Shown here one piece after another: positions 48,711 through 56,823 of a stretch of DNA of 64,000 nucleotides. The number at the start of each line of letters is the position of its first letter. The stretch's first letter is position 1. The translations under genes and the position numbers were made by a program. Source of the DNA: Youngiibacter multivorans (lineage in GTDB: Bacteria; Bacillota; Clostridia; Clostridiales; Clostridiaceae); contig NZ_JAGGKC010000002.1 in NCBI RefSeq assembly GCF_017873395.1, forward strand, positions 1 through 64,000, given 5' to 3'. The notes under the pieces are model-generated. The model did not search any database. It was not told where the DNA came from and worked only from the letters and a program-made list of their open reading frames with translations.

Positions 48711-48748
48711 GAAGTTAGAAATTCATATAAACTTGGAGGTGGTCTAAG

Positions 48749-50035
48749 TTGAAAATTACCAAGATAACTCTTTGTGGATATCGGAATGTAAAAAAAGTTG
48801 AAATGGATCTTGATTCAATAATAGCTTTAGTTGCGGTCAACAGCTATGGGAAATCCAATATTCTAAGTGGAATCAAATTCGGAATAGAATTTATAAAAGA
48901 AAATCAGGCCCTCAAAAGAAAGTTGATGGAGTTGCATAGTGCAGTCCCGATAAATACCGAAACAGCTTCTGATGACTTCAGCATTGAGTTTACAATGGAA
49001 ACTACGACAGACGGAATTAGATATTCGGCAATATATGGATATCAGTTCAAATGGTTCAGAGATGATAACCTCGGCTCAAGAATAGTTGGAGAGTGGCTGA
49101 AAATTAAGGTCAACGAGAAAGGCCAAAAATACAACCTATTCATAACAAGGGACAGTGCCGGAGCCACTTATAAGTCATCGGAAACTGGAAGATGCACAAA
49201 TAAAATTAATATTGAGCAGAACGAACTTGTAATCAACAAGTTGATGGCGTACGACTCATTGTACTTTCTTGATATCATCAGAAAAATAAACAGCATTAAT
49301 ATGTACATCGAACGTCATCTTGATGCCAGCCAGTCATATACATCAAATATATTAGTTTTTAATGATTCAGATGAATTGTCACTTAGTAACATTGATAGCA
49401 TCCCAAGGCTAATTTACAACTTGAAAAACATGCATAGATCCAATTATGACATGCTTATTGATTCATTTAAAACTCTATTTCCAAACATTGATGATGTAGT
49501 TGTAGAAAAAATTGACAGAACTGACTTCCCATATCCTAGTTCACGGGAAAAAGTACCTTTTATAGTCGATAACCAGATTTATCTGATGTATGTCATTGAC
49601 AAAAACCTGAATCAGCCATTGAATTTTAAATATATATCAGATGGCAGCAAAAGGATATTCCTAATACTTGCAAGCCTTATCCTCGCTGGCATAAATGGCT
49701 ACTCAATAATTGCAATAGAAGAGCCAGAAAACTCCATACATCCAAGGCTATTGCAGAGCTATCTTAGAATACTGTCCCAATTCTCCAATGAGTGCAAAAT
49801 TATTTTTACAAGCCACTCTCCATATATCATTCAGTATATGGAGCTGAGCAGTATTTATGTAGGATTACCGAACAGGTTTGGAATTGCGAATTTTTCACGT
49901 ATCAAACAGAGGGCTGCGAGCCGCTTAATCCATGACTCCAGTGATCTTTCTGTGTCAACAGGCGAATACATTTTCAATCTTTTGAGTGAAAATGATGATT
50001 CTATTCTCGATTACTATACTGAGGATACACAATGA
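48749..50035 (+). CDS. OLD/AbiLi-like AAA ATPase (defence pair 2)
   Basis: ATPase of 428 residues. The Walker A is unusual, VNSYGKSN (30-37), without the first Gly but with the Lys-Ser pair. The signature segment is YISDGSKRIFLILASLI, Walker B is IAIEEPENSIHPRL, and a switch His is in FTSHSPYIIQ. The order and spacing match COG1106/AbiLi-type ATPases of phage-exclusion pairs. A TTG start follows GGAGGTGG. Its last codons overlap the RloB-like gene by 4 nt, so the two proteins are made together. Confidence 0.85.
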   Translation: MKITKITLCGYRNVKKVEMDLDSIIALVAVNSYGKSNILSGIKFGIEFIKENQALKRKLMELHSAVPINTETASDDFSIEFTMETTTDGIRYSAIYGYQFKWFRDDNLGSRIVGEWLKIKVNEKGQKYNLFITRDSAGATYKSSETGRCTNKINIEQNELVINKLMAYDSLYFLDIIRKINSINMYIERHLDASQSYTSNILVFNDSDELSLSNIDSIPRLIYNLKNMHRSNYDMLIDSFKTLFPNIDDVVVEKIDRTDFPYPSSREKVPFIVDNQIYLMYVIDKNLNQPLNFKYISDGSKRIFLILASLILAGINGYSIIAIEEPENSIHPRLLQSYLRILSQFSNECKIIFTSHSPYIIQYMELSSIYVGLPNRFGIANFSRIKQRAASRLIHDSSDLSVSTGEYIFNLLSENDDSILDYYTEDTQ

Positions 50036-50637
50036 AAAGAGGAATCGTGATATTCGTTGAAGGTGATACTGAAGATGCATTATACCGCAGATTTAAGGAT
50101 AAACTCCACTCGATGACAGAAAACCACCGATTTGAAGTCTCAGACCTTATAGTTTGTAACCTAAAAGGTATTGGAAATTTCAAAATCAGAGTACAGCGAA
50201 AATTTGAAAAGGATATCCGAAGAAAGCACCCTGAAATAGAGTATACCGTATTTCTTTGTTATGACACTGATATCTTCGATTTTGCATCTAATCCACCAGT
50301 AAAATGGACTGAAGTTGAATCAATGCTTAAAAACCTTGGCGCAGTTAAAGTTCATCAAGTAAAAGCCAGACATTCGATTGAGGATTGGTTTCTCAATGAC
50401 CTGTCAGGATTACTGAAATTTCTGAAATTGCCCCCAGGCACCAACCCGAACGGAAACAATGGTTATGAAAAAATGAAGAACCTGTTCAAAAAATCAAATC
50501 GGGTATATGTCAAAGGAGAAGGGATTAGTGGATTTATAGACTCGATTAATTTAGACAAGGTAATGTGCATAAACTGCAACCAGCTAAAACCACTGTGCAA
50601 AGTACTAAACGTGCAGTGTCCACGGCTTAATCCATAA
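50032..50637 (+). CDS. RloB/AbiLii-like TOPRIM nuclease (defence pair 2)
   Basis: Protein of 201 residues. TOPRIM landmarks are clear: the first Glu in IFVEGDTED (Glu10), the DxD in LCYDTDIFDF (Asp78, Asp80) and a later HSIEDWFL with acidic residues. RloB-like proteins are the effector of ATPase-nuclease defence pairs such as AbiL. ATG overlaps the ATPase stop (ATGA). A long terminator shared with the convergent DUF4085 gene follows. Phage-defence role is inferred from family and pairing. Confidence 0.83.
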   Translation: MKRGIVIFVEGDTEDALYRRFKDKLHSMTENHRFEVSDLIVCNLKGIGNFKIRVQRKFEKDIRRKHPEIEYTVFLCYDTDIFDFASNPPVKWTEVESMLKNLGAVKVHQVKARHSIEDWFLNDLSGLLKFLKLPPGTNPNGNNGYEKMKNLFKKSNRVYVKGEGISGFIDSINLDKVMCINCNQLKPLCKVLNVQCPRLNP

Positions 50638-50672
50638 GTATCCTACTTCAAACCCGGAATAATTCATGAAAA

Positions 50673-50718
50673 AGTAAAGGATATGAGGCTAAATAACTTT
50701 AGGCTCATATCCTTTACT
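50673..50718. terminator. Bidirectional terminator between convergent genes
   Basis: AGTAAAGGATATGAG pairs perfectly with CTCATATCCTTTACT, and an inner CTAAA/TTTAG stem follows after one mismatch. It is flanked by AAAAAG on the left and CTCTTATT on the right. It serves the RloB-like gene on the plus strand and the DUF4085 gene on the minus strand. Confidence 0.85.
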
Positions 50719-50719
50719 C

Positions 50720-51625
50720 TTATTCGAAATCTCCCCAATCCTTCTCACCATGTACCATAAGAAGATTGTCATATGTTACAAAGAAATATGACTTAATTCC
50801 ATCCTGCCCGGCAAGCAGTACATTAAGCTCGTACCTGTCACCCTTCCAGTAGACTTCTTCATAAAGCCAGTAAAGACCTGAAAGTTCATTCTCCATCAAG
50901 GTAATTTCCGGATTAAGAAGGACAAGCCTCTCTACATCAGTGAAGCCTCCACTGTTGTCAAGGTCAATGGTAAGCCTCCCTTTCTCACTAATAACTTCAG
51001 TTATCCTGCAGTCATGGAGGTCAAAGCCATCCTTATACAGCTTCCTGATTGATTTCTCATTCTTCAGGTACTTCTGGTACCCCTTGGCTGCTTTTTCGAC
51101 CTTTCTTAAGTTCCTTTTGGATAATTTCCTGACCTTTTTCAGTACCTTTCCTGTAGCTTTGCCTAACGTAAACACCCTAAGGTCAGCAATCTGTCCCCTG
51201 ATTTTTTCAGGAAGGTTCACTTCATACCATTTCATCCTGCCTTGAAAGACTTCTTCAAAGATAGCTTCATTTTCTTCAATATCGAATACGACAGGCTCCT
51301 TCAATGCTTCTTCATGGACGCCTTCAAGGAGGTCAACTGGTTGGTCAGCCCATATCAGAAGAGGTTTAAGGACAATGTCCTCACCTTTTCCCTGGACAGC
51401 TAATGTCTCATCCTCGTCGAAGGTTTCCAGCTCTTCCAAGTCTGAATCATATGTCGATTCCTCTGCCATGCGTCTTTCAAACCTTATGAATTCAGCCAGT
51501 TTCCTTTTGTATTGCTTCCTGAAATATTCCTCAGAGAACTTCCCTGCCTTCCTGGATTCTTCCAGGCCGAAATGCAGGTCGGTATTCTGCATGGTAATGT
51601 ACCACTCCTTGGTGAAATAGTTCAT
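50720..51625 (-). CDS. DUF4085-like hypothetical protein
   Basis: Soluble, highly charged protein of 301 residues opening MNYFTKEWYITMQ, a start I associate with DUF4085. A basic stretch (about 150-200, rich in Lys/Arg) probably forms long helices; the C-terminal 90 residues are a compact alpha/beta domain (LHDCRITEVISEKGRLTIDLDNSGGF). No catalytic motif recognised. AGGAGG precedes the ATG. Second in a run with a zinc-ribbon protein. Confidence 0.65.
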   Translation of the reverse strand: MNYFTKEWYITMQNTDLHFGLEESRKAGKFSEEYFRKQYKRKLAEFIRFERRMAEESTYDSDLEELETFDEDETLAVQGKGEDIVLKPLLIWADQPVDLLEGVHEEALKEPVVFDIEENEAIFEEVFQGRMKWYEVNLPEKIRGQIADLRVFTLGKATGKVLKKVRKLSKRNLRKVEKAAKGYQKYLKNEKSIRKLYKDGFDLHDCRITEVISEKGRLTIDLDNSGGFTDVERLVLLNPEITLMENELSGLYWLYEEVYWKGDRYELNVLLAGQDGIKSYFFVTYDNLLMVHGEKDWGDFE

Positions 51626-51627
51626 TT

Positions 51628-51852
51628 TTAATCCTCCTGGTCAAGAAGGTCTATGGTAAGCTTTGAGCAAACGCTGCATTTGTATGCTGTAACCTTCGGT
51701 CTTCCAAAGAATCCAGACTTACCGATGTTTTCACCACCAGCAATGAATATCCCGAGCAGTGGCTTTTTACTTGATGACAGCCATTTGAGCCTGTACCTGT
51801 CTCCGTATAGATGTCCCTTTTCCATTATGCTGCTGCAGTATGGGCAGATCAT
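51628..51852 (-). CDS. Small zinc-ribbon protein (PF20097-like, 74 aa)
   Basis: Two CxxC pairs (MICPYC at the N-terminus and KCSVCSKL near residue 62) flank a region with GDRYRLKWLSS, the pattern of a common Firmicute zinc-ribbon family. GGAGG lies 8 nt before the ATG at 51852; an in-frame ATG 15 nt upstream is less well placed. It lies 16 nt after the ATP-grasp gene and 2 nt before the DUF4085 gene. Function unknown. Confidence 0.65.
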   Translation of the reverse strand: MICPYCSSIMEKGHLYGDRYRLKWLSSSKKPLLGIFIAGGENIGKSGFFGRPKVTAYKCSVCSKLTIDLLDQED

Positions 51853-51868
51853 TGTCCTCTCCTCCAAT

Positions 51869-53101
51869 CTAAAGTGTCCTTATGAGATTGTTCGCGTCCT
51901 TGTCAAGAACCTTCATTGTCCTTCTCAGTTCTATAAGGTTCGCTTCAACCTCCAGCCGTGTTTCTCCTTTGACTATGACATAGCCTGCCCTCTGGGATGC
52001 GTTCTCAATGGTTGGCAGTAGGTCGCCGATATGGATATTGTAGCCTGCATCAAGGATGTAAGGCAGCTTCTTAATCTCTTCAACCGGAGTCATGTGGCAA
52101 ACCTCTCCCTCTCCACAGAAGAAGAGCCTGGTTGAGAACGGCTTCGTATTTTCAGGTTCAGGTGCATGTTGCAGGCTTTTCTTGTCATAGTCCCTGTTAA
52201 GGCATCCTTCTATGTTCATACGCAGGACATCGGCTCCGGTTGCATAAGGGATCGTCATGTCCTCATATGCGCCACCAAGCCTGCAGGCAATCTCATTGAC
52301 CTTGATACCCTCACTGCCAACAAGAAACTGGAAATAGATGGGACCTTCTTCAATACCGAAGTCACAGCAGATCTTCCTTGTTAGCTCCTTCAGTTCCTTT
52401 CCATACTGATCCATATGCTTAGATGGATTCTCATGGGAGGTACATACACCGATGTGTTCGTCAGGAGAAAAAGTCACCCTGTCGGTTATTGTGAGTATCT
52501 TAACCCTACCCTTGTCCACCCATCCGCTTATTGTAATTTCATCATTTTCGTAGAACTCTTCAACAAGTATCTCATTGCTCCTCGAGTGCTTAAGGACATC
52601 ATCAAGCTTGCTCCTTACTTCCTCTATTGTTTCAACCTTGAATATCCCTCTCTGGCCTTGTGAGTCAAGTGGCTTAATGACAAAAGGCGGCTTCATTTCG
52701 GACAGCTCAGTGTCGCTGAAGCCTCTCCCAATAATACTGAATCTGGCTGTAGGTATCCCCTTCTCCCTGAACCTCTCCTTCATATGCTTCTTATTGGTGA
52801 CAAGGAGAGCTGTATCGTCACTTAAAAATGATGGTATTCCAAGATTGTTTGCAGTAAGCGTAACTGAAAGAACAGGCTGGTCGGTGCCTGAAGTCATGAC
52901 ACCGTCCACCCTGTATTCCCTTGCACATCTTAAAATATCCTCAGGGCTGAAGGCATCGGCCAGGACCATGTGGTCCGCCAGGCCTTTTGCCTCTGTCCAT
53001 TCATTGTAGTCAGCAGCTATTGCCTCATATCCCAGAGACTTTATCCTCGAAATTGCGCTCCTCTGGCAGCTGCCCGCTCCAACCATCAGTATCCTCTTCA
53101 T
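51869..53101 (-). CDS. ATP-grasp family ligase (carbamoyl-phosphate synthase-like)
   Basis: Protein of 410 residues. An N-terminal pre-ATP-grasp Rossmann-like domain (RILMVGAGSCQRSAI) is followed by an ATP-grasp domain (about 110-300) with KPLDSQGQRGIF as the glycine-rich loop and NEIACRLGGAYEDMTIPYATG near the metal site. Such enzymes join a carboxylate to an amine; stand-alone members near aminotransferases and glycosyltransferases modify amino-sugars or peptides. The start at 53101 lies inside the 3' end of the GT2 gene (77-nt overlap) after AAAGGA. Confidence 0.85.
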   Translation of the reverse strand: MKRILMVGAGSCQRSAISRIKSLGYEAIAADYNEWTEAKGLADHMVLADAFSPEDILRCAREYRVDGVMTSGTDQPVLSVTLTANNLGIPSFLSDDTALLVTNKKHMKERFREKGIPTARFSIIGRGFSDTELSEMKPPFVIKPLDSQGQRGIFKVETIEEVRSKLDDVLKHSRSNEILVEEFYENDEITISGWVDKGRVKILTITDRVTFSPDEHIGVCTSHENPSKHMDQYGKELKELTRKICCDFGIEEGPIYFQFLVGSEGIKVNEIACRLGGAYEDMTIPYATGADVLRMNIEGCLNRDYDKKSLQHAPEPENTKPFSTRLFFCGEGEVCHMTPVEEIKKLPYILDAGYNIHIGDLLPTIENASQRAGYVIVKGETRLEVEANLIELRRTMKVLDKDANNLIRTL

Positions 53102-53801
53102 CGTGCATCTTCCTTTCGCCGAATACCAGACTTTTCAATCCGTAGTTGAACCAGAGCCTGGAACACAGTATGACACATTTCTTAAGGTCATAGCCTGATT
53201 TCCCGCATAACCTCTCACGCCTTGATACCTCAACATTTCCAACAAGCTTTGCATACGGAAGGAGCTCTGCACTAAGGTATACGAACCTGTTGCCCGGATC
53301 AGCAAGATTCCTGTAGACATTCCTTGAAACAAGCCTGAAGCTTGATACCCTGAGCCCATGGAGGTTTCCATATCTCAGCCTGAAGAACAGTCCTACAAGC
53401 TTCGAACCTAATGCCCTCAGACCCTTAGACCCATAGTCCTCATATACACCGAATACGATGTCGCAGCCGTCCTTTGCAAGGGAAATCATCCTCGAAGCAT
53501 CCCTAATGTCATGCTGCAGGTCGTCATCTATTGTAATTGCCCAGTCACCCTTTGCCATGAGCATTCCTGTGACAAGAGCCCTCTGCTGACCCATGTTGGA
53601 TCTGATATGGATACCCTTGATCTGGCTGTAGGATTCAGAAAGCTCACTTATCCTTTCGAAGCTGCCATCGCCTGAGCCGTCATCAACCATGATGACCTCG
53701 TAGGTATATCCGCATTCTCTGAAAAAGCCGTCTATCTCATCAATAAGCGGCTTTAATGTCTCTTTGCTGTTGTATACCGGAACTATAACTGAATAGTCCA
53801 C
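53025..53801 (-). CDS. Family 2 glycosyltransferase (dolichyl-phosphate mannosyltransferase-like)
   Basis: Protein of 258 residues with the GT2 nucleotide-sugar fold: VIVPVYNSKETLKPLI, the UDP/GDP-binding VDDGSGDGS and the DxD-like DDDLQHD. Polyprenyl-phosphate sugar synthases of this class often end in two membrane helices, which are missing here. The last 26 codons overlap the ATP-grasp gene in another frame. A GTG start follows AAGGGAG. It could make the polyprenyl-linked donor for a GT-C enzyme such as the GT39-like protein (inference). Confidence 0.87.
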   Translation of the reverse strand: MDYSVIVPVYNSKETLKPLIDEIDGFFRECGYTYEVIMVDDGSGDGSFERISELSESYSQIKGIHIRSNMGQQRALVTGMLMAKGDWAITIDDDLQHDIRDASRMISLAKDGCDIVFGVYEDYGSKGLRALGSKLVGLFFRLRYGNLHGLRVSSFRLVSRNVYRNLADPGNRFVYLSAELLPYAKLVGNVEVSRRERLCGKSGYDLKKCVILCSRLWFNYGLKSLVFGERKMHDEEDTDGWSGQLPEERNFEDKVSGI

Positions 53802-53889
53802 AGTTCACTCTCCCTTCGAGGTTGATGCATAACCTCTTTGGATGCTATACTTCAATTGTGCGCATTACGCATGGAAGGACTGAAAAAAT

Positions 53890-54108
53890 TTGGACAAGAT
53901 CGACTGCTTCGGAGACATCTGCCCTGTACCGGTAATCAAGCTTCAGCAAAGGATATCCAGCATTGCTTGCGGCGAATCCTTCATGATGGTAGTGGACCAC
54001 AGCTGCGCAATAGAGCACATGCGTGAAGTCCTTAAGAAGGAAGACCTTGACTGGAACATCGATGAAGTCATGAACGGTGTATGGGAAGTTACAGTATCCA
54101 AAAAGTGA
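53890..54108 (+). CDS. TusA/SirA-like sulfur carrier protein (orphan copy)
   Basis: Protein of 72 residues with the TusA-family CPxP motif in CFGDICPVPVIKL (Cys11 is the persulfide Cys; an additional Cys6). VVDHSCAIEHM adds a third Cys also present in the second copy at 55985-56212. A TTG start follows GGAAGGA. It lies convergent with the LysR gene. Probably shuttles sulfur between rhodaneses and the YeeE/TusA system. Confidence 0.85.
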   Translation: MDKIDCFGDICPVPVIKLQQRISSIACGESFMMVVDHSCAIEHMREVLKKEDLDWNIDEVMNGVWEVTVSKK

Positions 54109-54124
54109 TCAGATATGGTATTTC

Positions 54125-54147
54125 AGGAGCCAAAGTGGCTCCTTTTA
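54125..54147 (+). terminator. Terminator of the TusA-like gene
   Basis: AGGAGCCA (54125-54132) and TGGCTCCT (54136-54143) form an 8-bp stem followed by TTTTATATT, a plain intrinsic terminator. Confidence 0.8.
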
Positions 54148-54149
54148 TA

Positions 54150-55049
54150 TTAGCAGAAATGCTTCTCTCCGTTTTCCCTGAAGTACTTGTATACTTCAGA
54201 AATCGCTCCTGTCCTGTCGCACTTCTTTCTGGTAACCAGGTATATGGGGAAATCCATCTCAAAGTCCCTTACCTCTATGAGCTTGTATTTCTTCTCATAA
54301 AGCTCCTTCTTCACAGACATGTATGGAAGGAAGCAGACCCCAAGGTTGTTGTTGACCGATGACTTCGCTGCAGGCACCGAATCCACCTTGAACATGATGT
54401 TTATCTTGTCCATGGTCATGGCCTTCGGCTCTATCCGCTTCTTAAGTGACCTTGATATCGTAAGAGTATCGTCGTCAAGGAGTATGAGCTCGCATTTTTC
54501 AAGGTAGCTGACGTCTATGACATCAGGAATATTTGATTCGACGTTGGCAACCAGCACTATCTTCTCGCTTCCTATCTTTGCGAAGTCAAGCTCCGAATCT
54601 ACCGGCTCTTCAGTTATGAAGCACAGGTCAGTAAGGTCGTTGTGAAGGTCGTTAAGCGAATCGGATGTGTTCTTTGCTGACATTTCAAAGCTGTAGCTCG
54701 GATACTTCTTCTTCACCCTGTAAAGAACGCATGGAAGCGAGTAGTCCACCAGAGACAGATATCCGTTTATCCTAATGTTCTCTTCATTAGCGTCAATCAT
54801 GTCAAGCTCTTCCCTCATCTTGTCATGAATCCTGAGCATGGTTCCGGAGTGCTTGAAAAGGATCTTTCCTGCCTCAGTAGGCTCGACACCCTTGTTGCTC
54901 CTTTCGAGAAGCTTGTAGCCCAGCTCGTCCTCCAGCTTCTGGATGGTCTGGCTGAGCGCTGACTGGGAGATATGCTTGCTTCCAGCCACCTTCGATATAC
55001 TTTTTGTCTCTATGACCTCACGGAAGAATTCAAGGGATGTAAGATTCAT
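54150..55049 (-). CDS. LysR-family transcriptional regulator
   Basis: Protein of 299 residues with the N-terminal winged helix-turn-helix (about 1-62; EVIETKSISKVAGSKHISQSALSQTIQKLEDELGYKLLER) and a substrate-binding-like effector domain (about 90-299). It lies divergent from the yeeE-tusA-yeeE-flavoprotein operon with a 166-nt gap, so it is the likely regulator of that operon; its effector may be a sulfur compound or the O-acetylserine type inducers used by CysB-like proteins (inference). Confidence 0.92.
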   Translation of the reverse strand: MNLTSLEFFREVIETKSISKVAGSKHISQSALSQTIQKLEDELGYKLLERSNKGVEPTEAGKILFKHSGTMLRIHDKMREELDMIDANEENIRINGYLSLVDYSLPCVLYRVKKKYPSYSFEMSAKNTSDSLNDLHNDLTDLCFITEEPVDSELDFAKIGSEKIVLVANVESNIPDVIDVSYLEKCELILLDDDTLTISRSLKKRIEPKAMTMDKINIMFKVDSVPAAKSSVNNNLGVCFLPYMSVKKELYEKKYKLIEVRDFEMDFPIYLVTRKKCDRTGAISEVYKYFRENGEKHFC

Positions 55050-55215
55050 TTCAAGTCACCTCAACCTCTATTATATAGCATGATTATTTTTTTGCCATCT
55101 GTTTTTCTTATACTGATTCGTCAAACAAGTTATACGTTAACATTGATAATATGGTAACATGTGGTTGTGAGATTGTTAAGAGTATAGCAAACTTATTTTG
55201 AAGGAGAGTGAACAA

Positions 55216-55893
55216 ATGGCTGAAAGAACCGGCGCATCATCAAGACGCTCTTCAGCACCAAAAAAGCCGAAGAAGAATCAGATACCGTACGGATTTCTTA
55301 CAGTAGCCCTGATAGTTGTCGTTGGACTTCTGCTCTATACGCAGAACCCGACAGTGTCCTTCTTCTGGATGATAGGTAATATCTTCGGATTCATACTGCA
55401 AAAAGGAAGGTTCTGTTTCACGGCATCAATGAGAGACCCTTACCTTACAGGATCAACATCCATAACAAGAGCTGTCATCATAGCCTTTGCAGTGACCACC
55501 ATCGGATTCACGGCAATCAAGTACGGCTATCATGCAGCAGGGCTTCCAATCCCAGGCCAGAGCTATGTTGTTCCGATAAGCGCCGCGACAGTGATTGGCG
55601 CATTCATATTCGGAGTCGGCATGGTAATAGCAGGCGGATGCGCATCAGGAACCCTCATGAGGGTTGGAGAAGGCTTCGCCATGAACTCTATCGCTTTCCT
55701 GTTTTTCATAGTCGGATCCCTTTGGGGAGCACACGACTTTGGCTTCTGGAAAGAGAAGTTCATATCCAACGGACCGACAGTATTCCTTCCCGATGTATTC
55801 GGATGGGTCGGAGCGGTAGTGGTACAGTTACTAGTCCTTCTGCTTCTATATATAGCAGCAGACAAGTGGGAAAAGAAAAAGGCAAGCCACTAA
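55216..55893 (+). CDS. YeeE/YedE-family sulfur transporter, N-terminal half
   Basis: Membrane protein of about 225 residues with five to six hydrophobic segments. YeeE landmarks with the Cys that relay thiosulfate are seen: GRFCFTASMRDP and IAGGCASGTLMRVGEG. The usual YeeE is a single chain of about 350 residues; here the halves are separate genes, and the other half is at 56233-56799. The start at 56216-equivalent position 55216 follows AGGAG. A basic N-terminal tail (about 30 residues, rich in Arg/Lys/Ser) is cytoplasmic. The pair is expected to import thiosulfate or a similar ion. Confidence 0.87.
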   Translation: MAERTGASSRRSSAPKKPKKNQIPYGFLTVALIVVVGLLLYTQNPTVSFFWMIGNIFGFILQKGRFCFTASMRDPYLTGSTSITRAVIIAFAVTTIGFTAIKYGYHAAGLPIPGQSYVVPISAATVIGAFIFGVGMVIAGGCASGTLMRVGEGFAMNSIAFLFFIVGSLWGAHDFGFWKEKFISNGPTVFLPDVFGWVGAVVVQLLVLLLLYIAADKWEKKKASH

Positions 55894-55984
55894 AAAATCA
55901 CTTAAAGTACCAAATTGTCTTAAATTTACAGAAAATGTGTTAAAAACAAAACAAAATAATTTGAATTAAATGGAGGAAATTAAA

Positions 55985-56212
55985 ATGAAAGAAGTTATGC
56001 TTGATTGCTTTGGAGAAGCGTGCCCGGTTCCACTCGTAAAGACACAGAACAAGCTCAAGGAGCTCGAAATTGGTGATGTACTCATAGTGCAGATCGACCA
56101 CAGCTGCGCAATGAAGAATGTACCGGAGTGGGCAAGGAAAGAAGGATACAATGTCGAAGTCGAGGAAGTTGACGACGGCGAATGGGAAGTAATAATCGAG
56201 AAGAATAAATAG
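55985..56212 (+). CDS. TusA/YeeD-like sulfur carrier protein of the YeeE operon
   Basis: Protein of 75 residues with CFGEACPVPLVK (persulfide Cys13, accessory Cys8) and VQIDHSCAMKN, closely resembling the copy at 53890-54108. YeeD, a TusA-family protein, is the known partner of YeeE in thiosulfate uptake. GGAGG precedes the ATG. It lies between the two halves of the transporter, so the operon order is yeeE-N, tusA, yeeE-C, flavoprotein. Confidence 0.92.
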   Translation: MKEVMLDCFGEACPVPLVKTQNKLKELEIGDVLIVQIDHSCAMKNVPEWARKEGYNVEVEEVDDGEWEVIIEKNK

Positions 56213-56232
56213 CACCAGGCGGAGGTGTGGAA

Positions 56233-56799
56233 TTGGAAAAGGAAAAAGAAAAGAAGAAATTCTTTGACCAGATGAAGTCGAACGAGTACTACATCAAGTG
56301 GCTCAAGGAGCCCTTCACCTACGTCACAGCCGCAGTTCTTCTGTCTCTGTTCCAGATAGTGTCCCTTGCAGCTACAAAGAACCCCTGGGGAGTTTCAGGA
56401 GCCTTTGCAGTATGGGGAGCATGGATATATGAGGCAGTAGGCGGAAGCGTTGACAAATGGTACTACTTCGCATCAGAAGGAATGCAGAACACGCTGAATG
56501 GCGGAATAATGAACCACCCCGATTCCTGGAGGAACTTCGGAATAATAACCGGAGCACTTGCTGCGACACTTCTCGCATCAGGATTCAAGTTCAAGAAGAT
56601 AAAATCCTACAGGCAGGTAATCGCTGCGGTCGTCGGCGGAGTCCTCATGGGCTACGGCGCAAGGATGGCATTTGGCTGCAACATCGGAGCCCTCTATGGA
56701 GGAATCGCTTCCCTGTCGCTGTCAGGCTGGGTATTCGCAATAGGAATGTTCGGTGGAGCAATTGTAGGAAGCAAGCTGCTGGTCAAGTACTTCATGTAA
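56233..56799 (+). CDS. YeeE/YedE-family sulfur transporter, C-terminal half
   Basis: Membrane protein of about 188 residues with four hydrophobic segments. It carries the remaining YeeE Cys motif in GARMAFGCNIGALYGGIASLSLSGW. A charged N-terminal tail (Glu/Lys-rich) is cytoplasmic. The TTG at 56233, 7 nt after GGAGG, is the preferred start; a GTG at 56227 overlaps that site. It should associate with the product of 55216-55893 to form one transporter. Confidence 0.85.
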   Translation: MEKEKEKKKFFDQMKSNEYYIKWLKEPFTYVTAAVLLSLFQIVSLAATKNPWGVSGAFAVWGAWIYEAVGGSVDKWYYFASEGMQNTLNGGIMNHPDSWRNFGIITGALAATLLASGFKFKKIKSYRQVIAAVVGGVLMGYGARMAFGCNIGALYGGIASLSLSGWVFAIGMFGGAIVGSKLLVKYFM

Positions 56800-56823
56800 T
56801 TTGGGAAGGTGAGGCAACACGAT

